Shown here: positions 14,401-29,400 of the stretch, piece by piece
Position numbering within the stretch: position 1 is the stretch's first letter
Layout: every line of letters starts with the position of its first letter
Source of the DNA: Desmodus rotundus
Lineage: Eukaryota > Chordata > Mammalia > Chiroptera > Phyllostomidae
DNA length: 64,000 nucleotides
Reading direction: 5' to 3'
Assembly: GCF_022682495.2 (NCBI RefSeq)
Contig: NC_071390.1
Span: 155,596,583 to 155,660,582 of the forward strand
Program-made: the position numbers and the translations under genes
The notes under the pieces: generated by a model
What the model saw: the letters and a program-made list of their open reading frames with translations, nothing else
Databases searched by the model: none
What the model was told of the DNA's origin: nothing

Positions 14401-17400
14401 TAATAGCGCTATAAAAAAGATTAAAATAAAACAAACAAAAAACAAATTTTGTTCTTCCTTATTTTTACTCTTCTGGAAACTATATCCCCAGAAAAGGAAG
14501 TTTCAGAGCCACGCCTGTCCCGGTGCCCTTGGCTTCATTTTCAGAAGGACTGTTTTCTTTCGCATGCTCAGTTCTCGGTATGCGTTGGTACGTAGTCACC
14601 TTGTACTTCTGACGGATCAGTCCCCAACCAGCCCTTCCTCCTTTGCCTCTGAACGTCTCTTCTCGTCACATCTTCCCTCCTGACTCCCTTGCCAGAGGGT
14701 GGAGATTCCGAGATTATTTCTGGCATCACACAGCCAGACTGAATATCAGTTCGAAGTCCCACAGGTCACCACCCCTCCTTCAGTCCCTCACCAGCAGAAA
14801 TATCTAAGGGAGAAAGCACATACTGTGACCTAGTATCTGATTTGCATATTTTCTAAGATTTTCTTCATTTGAAAGAATTTGCATATTTTCTAAGATTTTT
14901 GTTTGTTTGTTTGTTTGGGATAATTCAAGCCAAGGGTTTTCTTTGTCTCTGAGTAATCAAGAGATTCTGCGAATAATTGCAAACACATTGGGGTTTATCT
15001 GAAACACCCTTCTCCTTAGTTATTTTCTGGTGTTCTGCCCTGTTTTTAAGGAGAATGTAATCATTCATCTTGTATCAGCATCCCGTTCCACTCAAGTCAG
15101 CTGAGATTAGTGGAGATCCTGCGTGTCAGGGCCTACAGTGGGCGTCCGGGGCTCGAAAGTCGGAAAAAAAAAAAAAAAAGGCATGAGGAGCTTGATTCTC
15201 ATGGAGTAAACCAACAGATTAACAGAAAATTAGAATGGAAGATGCTAATTAGCATGATCAGGATGCACAGGGGCCAGTGGAGGAGAGGGTACCTGACCCC
15301 CGGGCTGTGGTTTGGGTAGTTTGGAAAGGTTTCCTGGGACTGCTCTTCCTGAGCTGTTCAGGGAGGAAAGCGTGAGGAGGGCTCTCCAAGGAGAGAATGG
15401 CCCACGCAGAGGAAGTTTGGGATTTCCTAGGTGGCCGATGTTTGGGGCCAGCACTGAAAAGTCACACAAAGACCAGGTCACAGAAGGTTTCCCAAATGTC
15501 ATTAACATAATTACTAGAAGCCACAGCAGATCACTTTTCATTAAACATACACAGCATTTCAGAAACTACCTGAAGCCATGGAATAAAGATTTTGATTAGA
15601 GGACATGATAAATAAATGCTAGAGGTAAACAGGAGAGACCATGTTTTCTTCCTGGCCATCCTACATCCCTTCTCCCCATCCCGCCCCCCCACACACACAC
15701 ACAAATTAGATTGCTTCCAGTTATTATACTTTCCGTAGCTCACGAAAGTATTTCTTTTTATTCATATGGAAGGGAGAGGAAGGTACTTTAATATACTTAA
15801 GCTTTTAATACGTGTCGCTCAGCTTTTTGACCAGAAAAGACACCTACATTAGCAAAGGATAGTTAGGGAGCTGGATCAGCCTCTTCCTCCCTTTCTCCAA
15901 GTCACATAAATATCTAGTTATAACTGCTCCCAGAATAACTCCATGCCAGACACAGGAAACCCAATCAAGCCGTAACCACCACATCTTAGGAACATAGTCC
16001 CAAAGCTGTGGTGTTTTGACCTTTAATCTCTCCAAACACTAGGTTGTAAGGACTTATTTATTCAATCATTATTTATTGAACACCTGCTCTGTGGTTGAGC
16101 ACTTGGGTTGTGAGAATTTATTAAGATATATTTCTTCCTCTTACAAAGATTATATTACAGGAAGACAAAGGAGCAACTGGAAAATGGGTGACAGGTGCCA
16201 TCAAAAAGAAAGCCCAAAGCAGGGTCAGCTCACCCGAGTCTAAGGAAGGAAGTGACATCCCATGTGAAAAGTGAGGAGCAAACAGCAGTCACAGATGCAG
16301 TGGCCCCATGTTGAGAGTTCAAGTTGGGTGCAAGGGCGCAGTCCAGGAACTGCAACACGTGGTGTAGTTAGGGATGGGACTGGCTGGAGAGATGGTGTGG
16401 GGGAGGTGACCGGAAGTCAGGTAGGAAAGGTCCTGAAATCATACTAAGGACTTTGTACTCTACCCTAAGGGTGATACAAAGCCATTGAAAGGGTTTAATC
16501 CAAGAACTGCTAAAATCTAAGGTGCACTTTGGAGCTGTCCCTCTGGCTGCAGTGTGTCTGCTTGCTAGAAGCAGAGTAAAATGAGTTGGTAAGTCCAGTT
16601 AGGAGGCTGTTGGGAGGACAGGCAAAAGTTTGGACTGGCATCACGGCAGCAGGGTTGGCGAAAAGGAGAGAGATTCCGAAGGTATAGGCACAACAGAGCC
16701 TGGGGAAATACTGGATGTGGTGTGAGGAGACGCCTCACAGCACCCAGTTTCCGCCTTAGCTGCTGAACTGGCACTGCGGGCATTCCCCAGACAGATCGCA
16801 CAACGGAGAAGCAGGTCTGGGGGGAAGACAGTGTGTTCCATTTGGGATGCATCTGTCTGGAGGACCTGTGTGATGGTCAAGTTCACAGCTAGGTAGTTGT
16901 ATTTAAAGTATAGGCAAGAGATCTAAGCCACAGAGAGAGGTTGTGACTGATCCCTACATAGAATATAGAAGCCGCCAACCTTCCAACAGCGTGTTTCTAT
17001 GATAACAAGGCTCCTGAGAGGATAGCAGGATGGTTTACCTTCCCCTTAATTCAGGGCCCTTCCGAACAGCCAGTTTTCCAATTATATTGTGGGAACAGCC
17101 TCTTTAACAGCTTGGATAATACTCTCTTAATGCATATACATTTACATAACAGCCACATAGTGTCCATAGTTCTACATTTAGTAAAGCTTTAGTGAAAACC
17201 CACAATGAATAGTTGTGTTCCCCTAAATTAGTTCCATGGGCTGTTCGTAAGCAGTGTGTGAGGGAAGTGTGCATAGGTTGATAGAGACATTTGGAAATCT
17301 TGGTTTATAAAACTATTCTGTAGGGTCCTTTACTGTCATTTCTCAAAGCTTTAAATTTGCTGCTTGGCTGTGACTCTCCAAGCGGGTGTTGCCGTGGTCT

Positions 17401-20400
17401 GCTTATACCTTCACTAAGTCTTGGGCCATGGCATGCTTTCTAGGGAAAGTGCTTTCAGGATTAGTGACCATGGAACAGTTGTACGGGATACTAACATAAG
17501 TGTAAAAGCTGTCTCAAAGTTCCACACGTACTTCCAGAAATTGCATTATCATATTAACAGGAATCAACGCCTGTCCTTGATACACATTGCCAAATACCTT
17601 TCCCCAAGGCGAGTACATTGCTGATACAGAAATGGCTGGTATATAAACTGTTTCACCATTCCCCCCTCAACCGTGATAGTGAATTTAAATCTGACCTGAT
17701 GTGGTTGTGTTTCTATAGCTGCAGGGAGACTCAACCCTTTTCTAAGTTATTGATTACTTGCTGCTGCTTTTGTGAGTGCCTTCTCACAAAAAGATAAGTG
17801 GTCTATTTTTACAATCAGATATTACTGTAGAATTATATATATATATATATAATTCTACAGTATATATATATATATATATATGGCAGTCATTCTTGTTTTT
17901 CATTTGCTTTTTAGCGATGTTATTTTTGAACATGGGGAGCTTCTACATTTTTATGTGTCAGTTCTCTAAAGCATCACAGTTTTTAAGCTAAGAAAGTCCT
18001 TACATAAAACTTTAAACACTTAATAATCACTTCTTGGGTTTTTTTGTTGTTATTCACATTAACTCTTAACCCCTCTGAAATTTATATTAATTTATCTTGC
18101 CTCTCTCCGCCACCCCCCTAAAAGAACTAAGTTTTACAGCACTAGTTTCTGAGTAATTTTCCCTTTCAAAATTAATATATTATACCCATACAGTCTTCAA
18201 TAATGTTATGAGAAAATAATTTATCTAATTTCCTAAATTATCAAACTGAGATAAATGAGAATTTATTAGTGGCCAGTTACTTTGGCCAGTATCAGACTTA
18301 CGACAAGCATATTTTGTGATGTTAATGCGATGAAACCATATTTATAAACTGGCTTACATTTAATTTGATGTGGTAATAAAAATTTCCATCCTTGAAGCTC
18401 ATGGGAGAGGCCACTAGGAAGAAGACTGGTGTGTTTAAAGAAATTTGCAAATTAAAATGAAGAAAGGAAAAGTTTGTTACTAATCAGTGTTACTAATAAA
18501 AGCAGCCACTTTACAAACATAATCAGGATTAATTCTTACAATCCACTTTACAGCTGAGAAAAAGCAGACTCAGAAGTCACTTATCCCAAGCCTGGGAGCT
18601 GGGAAGGGCAGAGCCGGGACGGGTTCAGGGCTGACTATCCTTGTCCTGCTCCAGCTGGGGTCTGCAGATACAGCCTTCGGTTCCCCAGAGGGCCTGCTTG
18701 TTTGGACGGTATCTGTACTCTATCCAAGAATGAGTCAATGAGTCGTAGCGCAGCACTCTGATATTTCTAGTGTACTGTAAAAGGAGGGGTAGAATTCAGA
18801 ACCCCTTTGCTGAGGGGCTGTAGGCAGGTAGCACTTGAAATTCCTTCTCCTACGAGACTGAGCTTGGGGACCCTGAAGGTGAAGGAGACGGTGTTCCTCT
18901 CTGGGGTGGGAGCATGGTTGCTCCGAGGTAAGCTCCTCTGGTCTGGTCAAGGCCCTTGCCTTGGCTAAATGCACGGGAGCTCACATTTTCTCAAACGTCC
19001 CCTCTCTGCAAGCCACGTGGAAATTTCAGAGCAGTCCCGCATGCCTCTGCTGCATCTTGCCCTTTCAGACAGGGCTGCTCCATCTCTGGAAGCCTGCGTG
19101 GTCCCAGGTGGAGCCAGCCTCGCTCCACAGAGCTGGGCCTGTGCCCTCCAGTTACCGGCTTTAAGGCTCCCCTGGCTGATCCTTTCCCCAGTCCCAGGGA
19201 GGCACTTTTGTGGCCTGTTCCCTTTGGTCTCACAGGGCCTCGAGGAGGGGTGGTGGGGGCCGCTTGGCAGGGCCCACCGATCTCCCACATTAGGAGCATT
19301 TTGCAAACCGGTCCGGAGGGAGCTCGAGCCCAGCCCCGAACAGGCTGCTCCTGTTCCCCCTTTGTGTGCAGGGATCGGACGCCTTTCCCCAGCTGACCTG
19401 CCTGCGAGTGGAGACATGTGAAAAGTTAGAGACAAAAATGGTTTCTGCAGAGGGAGGGGGAGCGCTCTCGTACAGAAAGGAAGGAAATACCTCTGTGGGA
19501 TTTTTTCCCCCGCTCTTCATCCAAAAAATACAGAGACTCTCTGTCTTTAATGCGAATGCCAGCTTTAAATCTTTTAGGTTTGGATTAACTCTGCAAAAGA
19601 AAAGAAAAATCTGACAGGCTTTCAGATATGACGCAGAAAAACTTTTTTTCCCCGCAATTCATGTTGCTGGTTTGCAAAGCCAAAGGCTGGTGCACTGAAT
19701 AGTGAGCGCCAGTTAACATCACAATGGGCAGAATTAGCAGCCGCCCGCCTCCCCCTCCAACACTTGCGCCTTTTCCCTCAGCGGACACTTAATACAAGGT
19801 GGCAAAGGCAAGAAGAAATTTTTCTCCTCTTGCCCCCTCAACGAAAAGAGATTAAAATTAAGCCAAGTAAATGAGCTATTTTCAGTGACGTGACTTAGAG
19901 TGTTGAATCTTCCCTTTTCCCCCCAGGAGGAAACAGAAATGTGGTTTTTTACAGCCCTTACCTGACTAAAAAGCTTCCTTCACTCTCAACAAAACCCACT
20001 AACTTGACAGACATTTCCTATTACACAGTTATTGTGGTTTTCACTATTGAGGATGTCAGCAAACATGTCGAAGATCATGTTTTGCTTATAAAATAAAGTG
20101 ACTTTTATGTGAGTATTTCTCGTGGTGTTGGTGTCTAGAATATGGGCGCTGTGTCACTGAATCCACGTGGCAACATTTATTTTCTGAAATTTTTCGTAAC
20201 AGCACATTTTTATGAAAACAGTATACAGAGCTATTTGATCCTATAAAGGGGAAAATCTTAGCATTCTTGACCGACAGTCTCTATCAAGAAGCTCGCGTTC
20301 ATGTAAAAAAAAATTTAAACAGCAGTTCCTGGTCTTCAGTTGAAAGTCAAAATGAATAGGGAATTTGAAACATAATTTAAAATTCGTAATATTTTTATTT

Positions 20401-23400
20401 GATGAGGATTCATTAGGATTGTGTGTAACTCTGAAACTGCCTATAAGAATTAAACTCTAGATAATTTTTAATTTCCGAACCACACATGGTTGAAAAGAAA
20501 ACTGTGATTTTTAGCAGAGTGTAAATACGCATGCATTAGTTGGCTACATTTAATGGAGTTATAACAATACATTTAATGCAAATTTAGTCTTGCTAAACAA
20601 ATAGACTTGAAGTGAAATAAAATATTTCTTTTGGTTTCATTGTATGACATATTCCTTTCAAGTTCTATGTAATCTTATTATATTACAAAGGAATTTTTTT
20701 ATAATTGCAAATAACCAATAGAATTTATTAATTTTGTAATCATAGAAACATTTTTTGCAACCCAAAATTGATATAGCAATTTAGGATTTGATACAAAATA
20801 TTGATTAAAATTATTTTTAATATACTTCTACTTGAGTTTAACATGCTAGATATTTGGTTTGATTTTATCAGTAACAGAATGTACCAACACAAGTTATGTA
20901 AATCTTTGAACAAAATTTAAGATTATCATATATAACATCAGCTGAAAATAGTAAAATATTTTTATAGCTATCTTAATTTGATTATACTATATTCATGATT
21001 TGTCTGGATGATTTTTTAATATCATGTCATATTTTATAAAAGCAATTAATTTTATTTGTAAATTAGTAATGTTAGTTTCTAACTAGGATTTATTTTCCAT
21101 GTTGTATAATAAGAGAATTTAATCCAGAATATGCTTGAGTTTTCTCAAAAGGATTTATGTTTATATTATAAAGATATAAACAAAGGTCAGGGATAATTCT
21201 AAGTTATAAAAGAAGGCCAAAGTTTGTTGCTCCATGTATGGACCACAATAATGAAAATCTCCCAGAAAAATATGACAAGACTTGCCACATGATAAAACTT
21301 TGCCAGATTTGACACTCAAAGGGGGAAAAATAGATGCAGTAAATACATATATTAACACATTTGGCTTTTAATTTCACAACTTTAAATTTATAGTTATTAC
21401 ACCTTCTTTCAGAATGAGATTCTTAAAATTATTTTACTTAAAATGCTATAAAACTAAGCACGAATCGTGTGTTTGCTGGTTTTTAAAGTCACATTGTTCC
21501 TGGCGGTTTTCCCAGGCAGCCATGCTGTTCAGTTCCGGGGTCTTCTGGACGGGCCTGCTCTTCATCCCTGTGGCGTCCCTGCTGCTCGACGTGGCGTACA
21601 AGGTGTAAGTGGGGCCCACCACGTCATAAACACACACATGTGTGTTAACCCACACGCTTCTTGTAACACCGACTCGAGGATGGGAAGTTTCCAGAGTAGG
21701 AATCAGTGATATTCTTTTGTTCTACATAAATAAAGAAGAAAAGACTGAAGAACTAGAAAACTGAATTAGTTTGAAAAGCAGAATAAGAAGTAAAGCAGGC
21801 AGTTTCAGTTAATATTAGAGAGTATGTTTTTAGAAATTACCCTGAAAAACCCAGTCAAGGTAGAAGAAAAATTCTGTTATCTTCAAACACACATACATAT
21901 ATCTTATTAGTGAACAATACTTGTGAAATGAAGCTTTTTGCTTGCAAACATATATAAATACATGTTGAAGGTTTTTTTGCTTGCCTGACTCTAAACATAT
22001 ATAAAATACAGAACTATAGAACTTTAATAATTTACTAAAGGATTATAAGTTTGAAAATGTTATCTCTTCCCACAAAAGTGGTACCATTAAAGTTAGTTAC
22101 ACGATGCTTACTTAGTAACTGAGAGTTTTAATGCTACAAACCTAAGCCATTTACTTTAAGACAATTGTTCTTTAATTATATTAATGCTTAAAATCATTGC
22201 AATTTTTATATTCTTTTGAAAAACTATTATTTCTACTCTGGTCACTCTTGTCCTTAGAAGCATGATAATACACCGGTTTTGTGAGGTCTTTAGTCTTCAC
22301 ATGAATATTTCCATGCAAAATCCTTTTTGCAGTATCAAGAGGACCGCTTTTAAAACATTAGTAGATGAAGTTCAGGAGCTAGAGGCGAAATCTCAAGACC
22401 CCGGAGCAGTCGTGCTTGGAAAAAGGTAAACTGCACTGAATATGGTCTTTTCCAACTGAACTTTAAGTTTTCCTTTTACTAGACATTGGAAATAGATGGT
22501 AAAGCTTGTATTTTATCGGTTAACAAGGAGCAAGCGGTGTCATTGACAGATTTGGGAATCAGAGAGGTGTGGCTTCAAATCAGATCTGTCATTTCACTAA
22601 GCTGTGTGTGACCTTAGCCACGGTGCTTAGTGCTTCTGGGCCTCAGTCTCCTCGTCTCTACAATGGGGGTGATGATGCCTCCCTCAGGCTAGTTGTGAGA
22701 ATTGAGTAAAATACCATCGATAAAGCAGATAGCTCAGTGTTGGGTGCTTAATGAGCAGTAATGAAGTGGAAGTTAGAGATAGCATTGTGTTACTGAACTA
22801 AAAGGGGAAAAAAGACTTTCAGCTTCAAAAAAGTACCCATAATACACTAGTGTGTCCTGAAAACCAGAGCTTGACTTCAGGCAAAGCGCCCTGCAGTTGC
22901 GCATGTGTCCTGGTGTATGATTGAGAACTGACCTAGGCCTTTGTCATACAGAGGAAGGGACCTAATGTCTTCCCAGTCCTTTCCTCCCCACCACCGCCTC
23001 CAAAAAAGCGAGGTTAGAAAGCTAATCAAAGTGACTACGTTCACAAAGCATTGTAAAAAGAAAATTAAGATTGTTTGAAGCCATCTATAACAAACCACAG
23101 TTATGAAGATAATGCAGGTATTTATGTTCCTCTCTTTCACCACACTAAAATAAGCTAACAGTTTTGTCTAAACCATAAGAAATATTTTGCCCCGGTCTCT
23201 GTCACCTTCGTCATGGCTCACTGTTGTTCCTCTGTGTGATGCAGTAGAGTAAGTGTCAGGCTGGGAACATCATCTGAGACCGCGGCTGCCAGCCCTCACT
23301 TCCTTCCGCATGGCCTAAGGGGCACCTCACACCCCGCCTGTGCCTCTCTGCAAACAGCAGCACTGGCTTTTGTTGGGCCCTTACTGCGAGCCAGGCGCCA

Positions 23401-26400
23401 CACTCATCGCTTCACGTTCACTCTCTCATTGAGTCCCCGTAACAACTGCCTACAGACCCGTCACCCCCACTTATCCCGGATGGGGAAACTGGGGCTTGGG
23501 GAGACCAAGTTCTCAAAGTCAGAAGTGGCAGAGCTGGGACCTGAGCCCATGTCCATGGATTCTCAAGTCCCTGCTCCCAACCGTTCACTGTTCTGCCTCC
23601 TTGTGCTGCCTTTCCAGAACGGGGTAGAGCAGCACAGACAGCCTGCCATTGACCCGACAAGGTTCTTGACCTGTCTAAGTCAGTGTGCCTGTGTGTGTGG
23701 TGGGGATGATGACACCTGTTTTCAACATTAAGGATGTTCTTTTCCTCCCTCCGCCTTCCCCTCGTTCTGTTCCTCCATCTAAAAGTGTCCAACTCTGCCA
23801 ATGGCCTGGCATAAATAGTCCCTCAGCAAATGTTTTCTCTCTCTTTCATCCTAGCTATACAAAGGACGTGCTATGAGTTCTAGTTCACAAAAGTGTGAAT
23901 AAAACCAGTTATTAACAATTGTTAGGGAAAGTCCTCTGATGATACTTGTTACTAACCTCAGGAGTAAATTTCTCAGATGTGTGTGTTAATAAAACTTACA
24001 TTAAGACCCTCCATGTGATATTTAATTCTTGTGGTTTGTAGAGACAATTCATAAATCAGGCTAAGGGTTTGATGTGATGACCTCTAGATTCCAAAGATGT
24101 GATAAGTCTGTGATGTATGTAGCTCCTTCCATGAAATAAAATGAGAGTCTAAAAGGAAGGAAGTGAATTCCAGCGCACATGATCTCCAAATTCTGCATAG
24201 AAAATGCACCAGATAAAATGAACTCTCCAGCCCAGCTCATTTGCCTAAAATAGCTCTTCAGCTTTTCTCAGGAACTCAGAAATGAGTTGGCTGTCAGCTG
24301 ATTACCACAGACGAAAGCCCCTGGTACAACACATACCCCGTGTTGCTGCTGCTGGCCCTCGGTGGTCAAAGGGTGCTGGTGCTCAGCATGCCCAGGGTCT
24401 TCCTGCTAGGTGATGGCTAGAGGGCGGGGGAGGAAAAAGATCTGGGAAAAAGAAAAATCTAAACTAGTTGGTAAAGTCTTCATGCTACACTAATTGCATT
24501 CTGAGGCAGTAAGAAACGGTCAGATTGATTTTACTGCCAGGATTATTTTAGGAATCTTGGACAATGATATCAATGTCAAATTTTTTCAAGTTCACTGATT
24601 TTATCTATACTTTCAAAGAGGGAGAAATTGTGATTTCTCTGTATTCTAGCAGTATCACACTTCCTTTAGTTCCAAATCACCGTGTTTTTTTACGCCTCCC
24701 AGTATTTATCTGCACGTGCGTTCCCTTGTCTGGAAGCTGATACCCTGGTACAGAGTAGATGCAATTACCTCAACTTTCCACAAATACAATTAATTCCTAC
24801 TCTGTTTAATCTGTACTTTGTTTATTCTTCTGTTTCTATATTTATTACCGCTATATTACAATGTATTTGTTTCCCCTATATCTGTTTGTTTCCTACTGGA
24901 TTGAATTCCTTGCAGGAGAGACCCTGTGTCGTAGTCCTAGCAACCCAACACCTAGCACAGTGCCAGGAATGTCAAGAGAAGGAAGGAAGGGAGGGAGGGA
25001 AGGTAGGAAGGGAGGGAGGGAGGACTCAAACATTTGGTGAAAGGATAAATGAATGGTCAAGAGAAAGAGGGAAGAAAAGAAGGGGAAGGGAACGGAAGGA
25101 AACGAAACGGTACATGAAAGTAAACAGGGGTGGGTGGTAAATAGGTGGTTGACCTGTGGGTAGTTATTTAAAAATAGAATACATAAGAACATAGAACTAT
25201 TGATACATAGGTTACACTTCCCAAACTAGTTATGTCCAGAGTAATGATGGTTTACATGTTTTGTCATAGAATGATACAGTTGGAGTTGATCACCCCTAAT
25301 TTTCGTTCATCTTCACTGAGTGATGCTATGATGTCAAGCTATACATAAAATGAAACTCTGCTAGAGAGACTGTACCTTTAAGCAGTGAATCCAGATCAAT
25401 GTGTGCAATAATTTATTTGTCATCTTTACTCATTTTCAAAAATTAAAACATTTTAGTGAAAATAATGAGTCTTTGTTAGAGGAAATAGTATGCCACTTAC
25501 CGTATTACCCACCAAATTAGATGTATTCCAACTTTACATCAACACTTTGGGGGAAAGTGTATCTCATCATTTTAAGTAGACTGCTTTTGAGCCATGGCTT
25601 GTGGCAGAAATTGATTTAAGCCTAAAGTATTGGCAGAATAAATCCAGACCTCACTCCGATGACTGTGTGGCCGTGGCTGATTGTCTTTGAATAAGAAAAT
25701 GCCGTGAGTGAGGCCTGTTCTTGCTGTAACTGCTACGTGGGCATGCTCCAACCCTAGGGAGCAGGAACGTCTGCAATTCCAAAGCCCAAAAAAGCATTTT
25801 GTCAAAAATCAATTTTTCTCATAGCTTTATAGTAGACCTTTCCTGGAAAAACCAAAAACATTTGTTCTATAAATACAAGGACATTAGTAGTGTTTGTTTT
25901 TTCTATAATGTAAATGTTTATACATTTTATAGCAGAAATATTAATTTGAGGGCCTCAGATCCCACTTGAGGATATTATATCCACAAATTGTGTGCAACAT
26001 CTTGCCTGCTCTTTAAAAAAATGTAAATTCAAAACCCACAGGATTAAAATAAGAGGTTGTAGACACGGGGTTCCTTGGAGACAGGGCAGTTATTTGGGGG
26101 ATATTTTTTATACGCATATGAAGCAGTACATCCTACAGACAGGCAAATATGATAACAAGACTCACAATTTTTCATATCTAACCATAGACATTAACCAGAA
26201 TTAGCCCCGGATCTTCAGCTCAGTGCTCACTACTTTGCCCATCACCTCTGCTTGGTCCATAGTCGTAGCTTTAAAGAAAAGAGTGGGGAAGTATGGATGT
26301 CACATAATTTGTCTATGTAGATGGTGATGGTGGCCTCTCCCAGTCTTTCCCTGTGGTGTTTATCCTAATAAAAAGCCATTAAGACATTGCCCGAGAACTA

Positions 26401-29400
26401 ATAGAAGAGAAACTCTATTTCTCAGCTTCCTCACTGGATTTTATACCAGTGTTCATCAGTTTCTTGGGCTTCAGGCTAGGCAGTCACATCAAACGTTCCC
26501 CAGCCCGCTTTCATCACCATGACTGTGGTTCCATCTGGCACTCGCAAACAACAGTCAGAGAACAATGAAATGTTCTCTGTTCCAGAGCAGAGATCAGGCC
26601 TGTTACATCCATTGTTTACATCCCCACCAATAATTCCACCTCGCACAGGGTCCCTGTCATGTGCTACACACCAAAACCGTCCGTGAACGGAGGGTTATTC
26701 ACTTTCCGGAGGAGATCCAATTTAAGAAGTCCACCAAAATAGCTTGACAACCCACTATGAGGACAAATGCAAGTTTGCCGCTCTTAAAGGGTTACTGGAA
26801 ATACCTTGTGACGACGTGTTCCAGGGCAATAAATGGTTTTACCTATACTTTTTCATGTTTCAAAATAAAGTGCTATTTCAAAACATAATATCCTGCCACC
26901 TCACGTCCGCCAGATACCTGAGTTGCAAAATTGGAGTGGGCTTGAAAATCAAGTCACACTATGTAAGTGGTGGTTGTTATGTATGTAATCACGTTAAACA
27001 AATTCAGAATTTGCACAGCTTGGTATGTAAATGAAAGACCACACAAGACTGAGTGAAACTAGGAGAGTTGTGAAGATGCAGTTTTTAGTGAGAAGAGATC
27101 CCGGAGACTTTTTTCTCACACCATGTGCAGCTGTTCAACACAAACTGAACTTTTAACACATATATTCATGGTTAACGTAGTACCAGTATATTTTATAATG
27201 TGACTTGATAGTAATATTAGTACCCATAAACATCAGTGGCACAAAATTGCATTATTTCAACCTAATGAGTAGTTCCCTAATTAAGGTAGGATAACACTAG
27301 AAAAATATAACTCATCATCACTTACTATTTATTAAGCATCTGCCTATGAGTGACATTTATGTTCTCTAGAGGGGACCCTGCTCCATAAGAACTAAAGTAA
27401 TAGGTAGCTAAGGCAAAAAAAAAAAACCAAAATCCTCATAGTTTGCTACTAAGGAAGTGGAATAGGGGCATCAAATTAAACTCATGTAGCAATAGACATC
27501 TGGTGTTGAATATAAACCAAGGCATCAGAACTGATCCTCACAAAGCATCTTTTGTTCCGTGATGATCTCTGTTCTTGTTGACTTTTTTATAATTAAGTTC
27601 TCGGGGATCTGGGGAGCGGTGAGGGGAAAAGCATTTGTGGAGTGCTTCCTAAGTGCCGGTCACTGTGCTGGAAGCCACACCATTGCCTGAGGGGTAGGGA
27701 TTGTCCTCCTGTGGTACAGAAGATAGAGTAGGGTTTGCCCAAGGTGGCCCTGCTAATAAGTAACAGACCCAGAATTAAACCAAAGACAGTCTGCAAAGCC
27801 CATGCTTTCTCCACAGTAATATGCTCCTTTCCCAAAAAAGACTTTCTTAGTGCTTTTTTGTTTTGCGGGGCGGGGCGGGGGGCGGGGGCAGTTGGGACAC
27901 TAAACATTAGCTTGATATAAGAGATGAACAAAATTCAGCGTAGCCTTATATGAAAATGTTACCAAACAACATTGCATTATCTTAGGTAGGTAAGTTGCCA
28001 TAATGTGAAAGACAAAATTCTCATGTCTGCCTTCTGACCACTCTGATGTTGTCATGTTTACGTATTATGCATTCAGAGAGGCCAACCTGAAACCTGGAAA
28101 ATGTATTTGGGGAAGGGGCAGCTCTATGATGATGCGTTACAATCTTGTGGTCCTAATGTAGTCCTTTCCGTTTTACCTCCCCGCGCCCCAGCGGCTGAGG
28201 CTCCGTGAACAAAACCCGACCACCTGCTGCTAAAGCTGCCCACTTCCCCAAAGCAGTTGCATATTTTAATGCCCCTCAGGGTCCCGGGGCTGTAATGTTA
28301 GTAAAATTAAAAAAAGGGGGGGGACTGTAAAAGTGGCCCCTTTTCCTTCCCCTTATCTGTTTATTTCACTGGCAAAAACAGGTTTTACAAATATTTGCAA
28401 AACCACTGGAGTTTTAGATGAATTAGCTTTCTTGCCTTAATGTAGCTAATTCCCAGTGACAATGAAGTATGTCTAATAATTACCAGTTAACATCCCTAGC
28501 CTTTAAAAACTATGTGTGGAAGATTACTACAGATGTCAACATTTCTAAATATTTTACTTTAGCAAAAGCCTAAATATTTGTATAATTACAAGTTCATTTT
28601 GCAGAGGACCCTTTCTTTCTTTGCCATGTGATAAAAATCATTCCATGTCAGGGTCTCAGAATCATTAGCAAAATACGGACCTAACATAACTTACGGCAAT
28701 TTAACTGGAGCTTTTAGAGTGGGGAAAATGCAAGATGGAAAATTTTCAACTGAGTTACTTCCAGCGATTAAAACAGAGTTGTATAAACATTTACTGCAAC
28801 ACATATAGATTACTTATTAGCTCCTCGTGCTTGTTATGTTCTTTGATATCAAAGCGAGGCTTCAGAAATCAACCAGTAGAGAAATGGCATGATTGGGAGG
28901 ATCAATGGTCTTTCAAAAAACATTTCAGAATTATCATTCAAATTCCTGTATTCAGCCAACATTGGAGTTCCCTACTGTGTAAGGCAGTCGGCACGTAGTG
29001 AGAAAAAAAAATAGGCGCATTATTTCTGACAGTGTGCTTTTGGGAGTTACATAATCAACCGCATGAATTTGTTCCTGTGGAAAAGATTATTCTAAACATT
29101 TATTGAGAAATATTTTGCTGTCATAGTTTACTACTGTAATTACTTTCTGCAAATAGTTCTTTTATTTTAAAATGAAACTAAGGGACACATTTCATACCAT
29201 ATTAGTGGTAATGAAATTTTTCTAATTAAAAAGTCTATGAAATTTCTTCTTTGTGTAATTTCTAGGATTTCTTTACATAACAAAAAAAAATACTGTGCAC
29301 CAAAATATATTCAAAGTAGGAAAAAGATATAATGATTTTTTTTAATTCTAAAAATGCCATACTTAAAATATACATAGTAAGTCAACCAAGATTTTAGAAG

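Noticed and set aside
18956..19435. Overlapping open frames of about 150 codons on both strands
   Set aside because: They reflect GC-rich intronic sequence. No splice signals or protein similarity are seen.
24976..25112. Evenly spaced short repeats resembling an array
   Set aside because: It is a simple purine microsatellite with no unique spacers. No CRISPR-like array occurs in the window.
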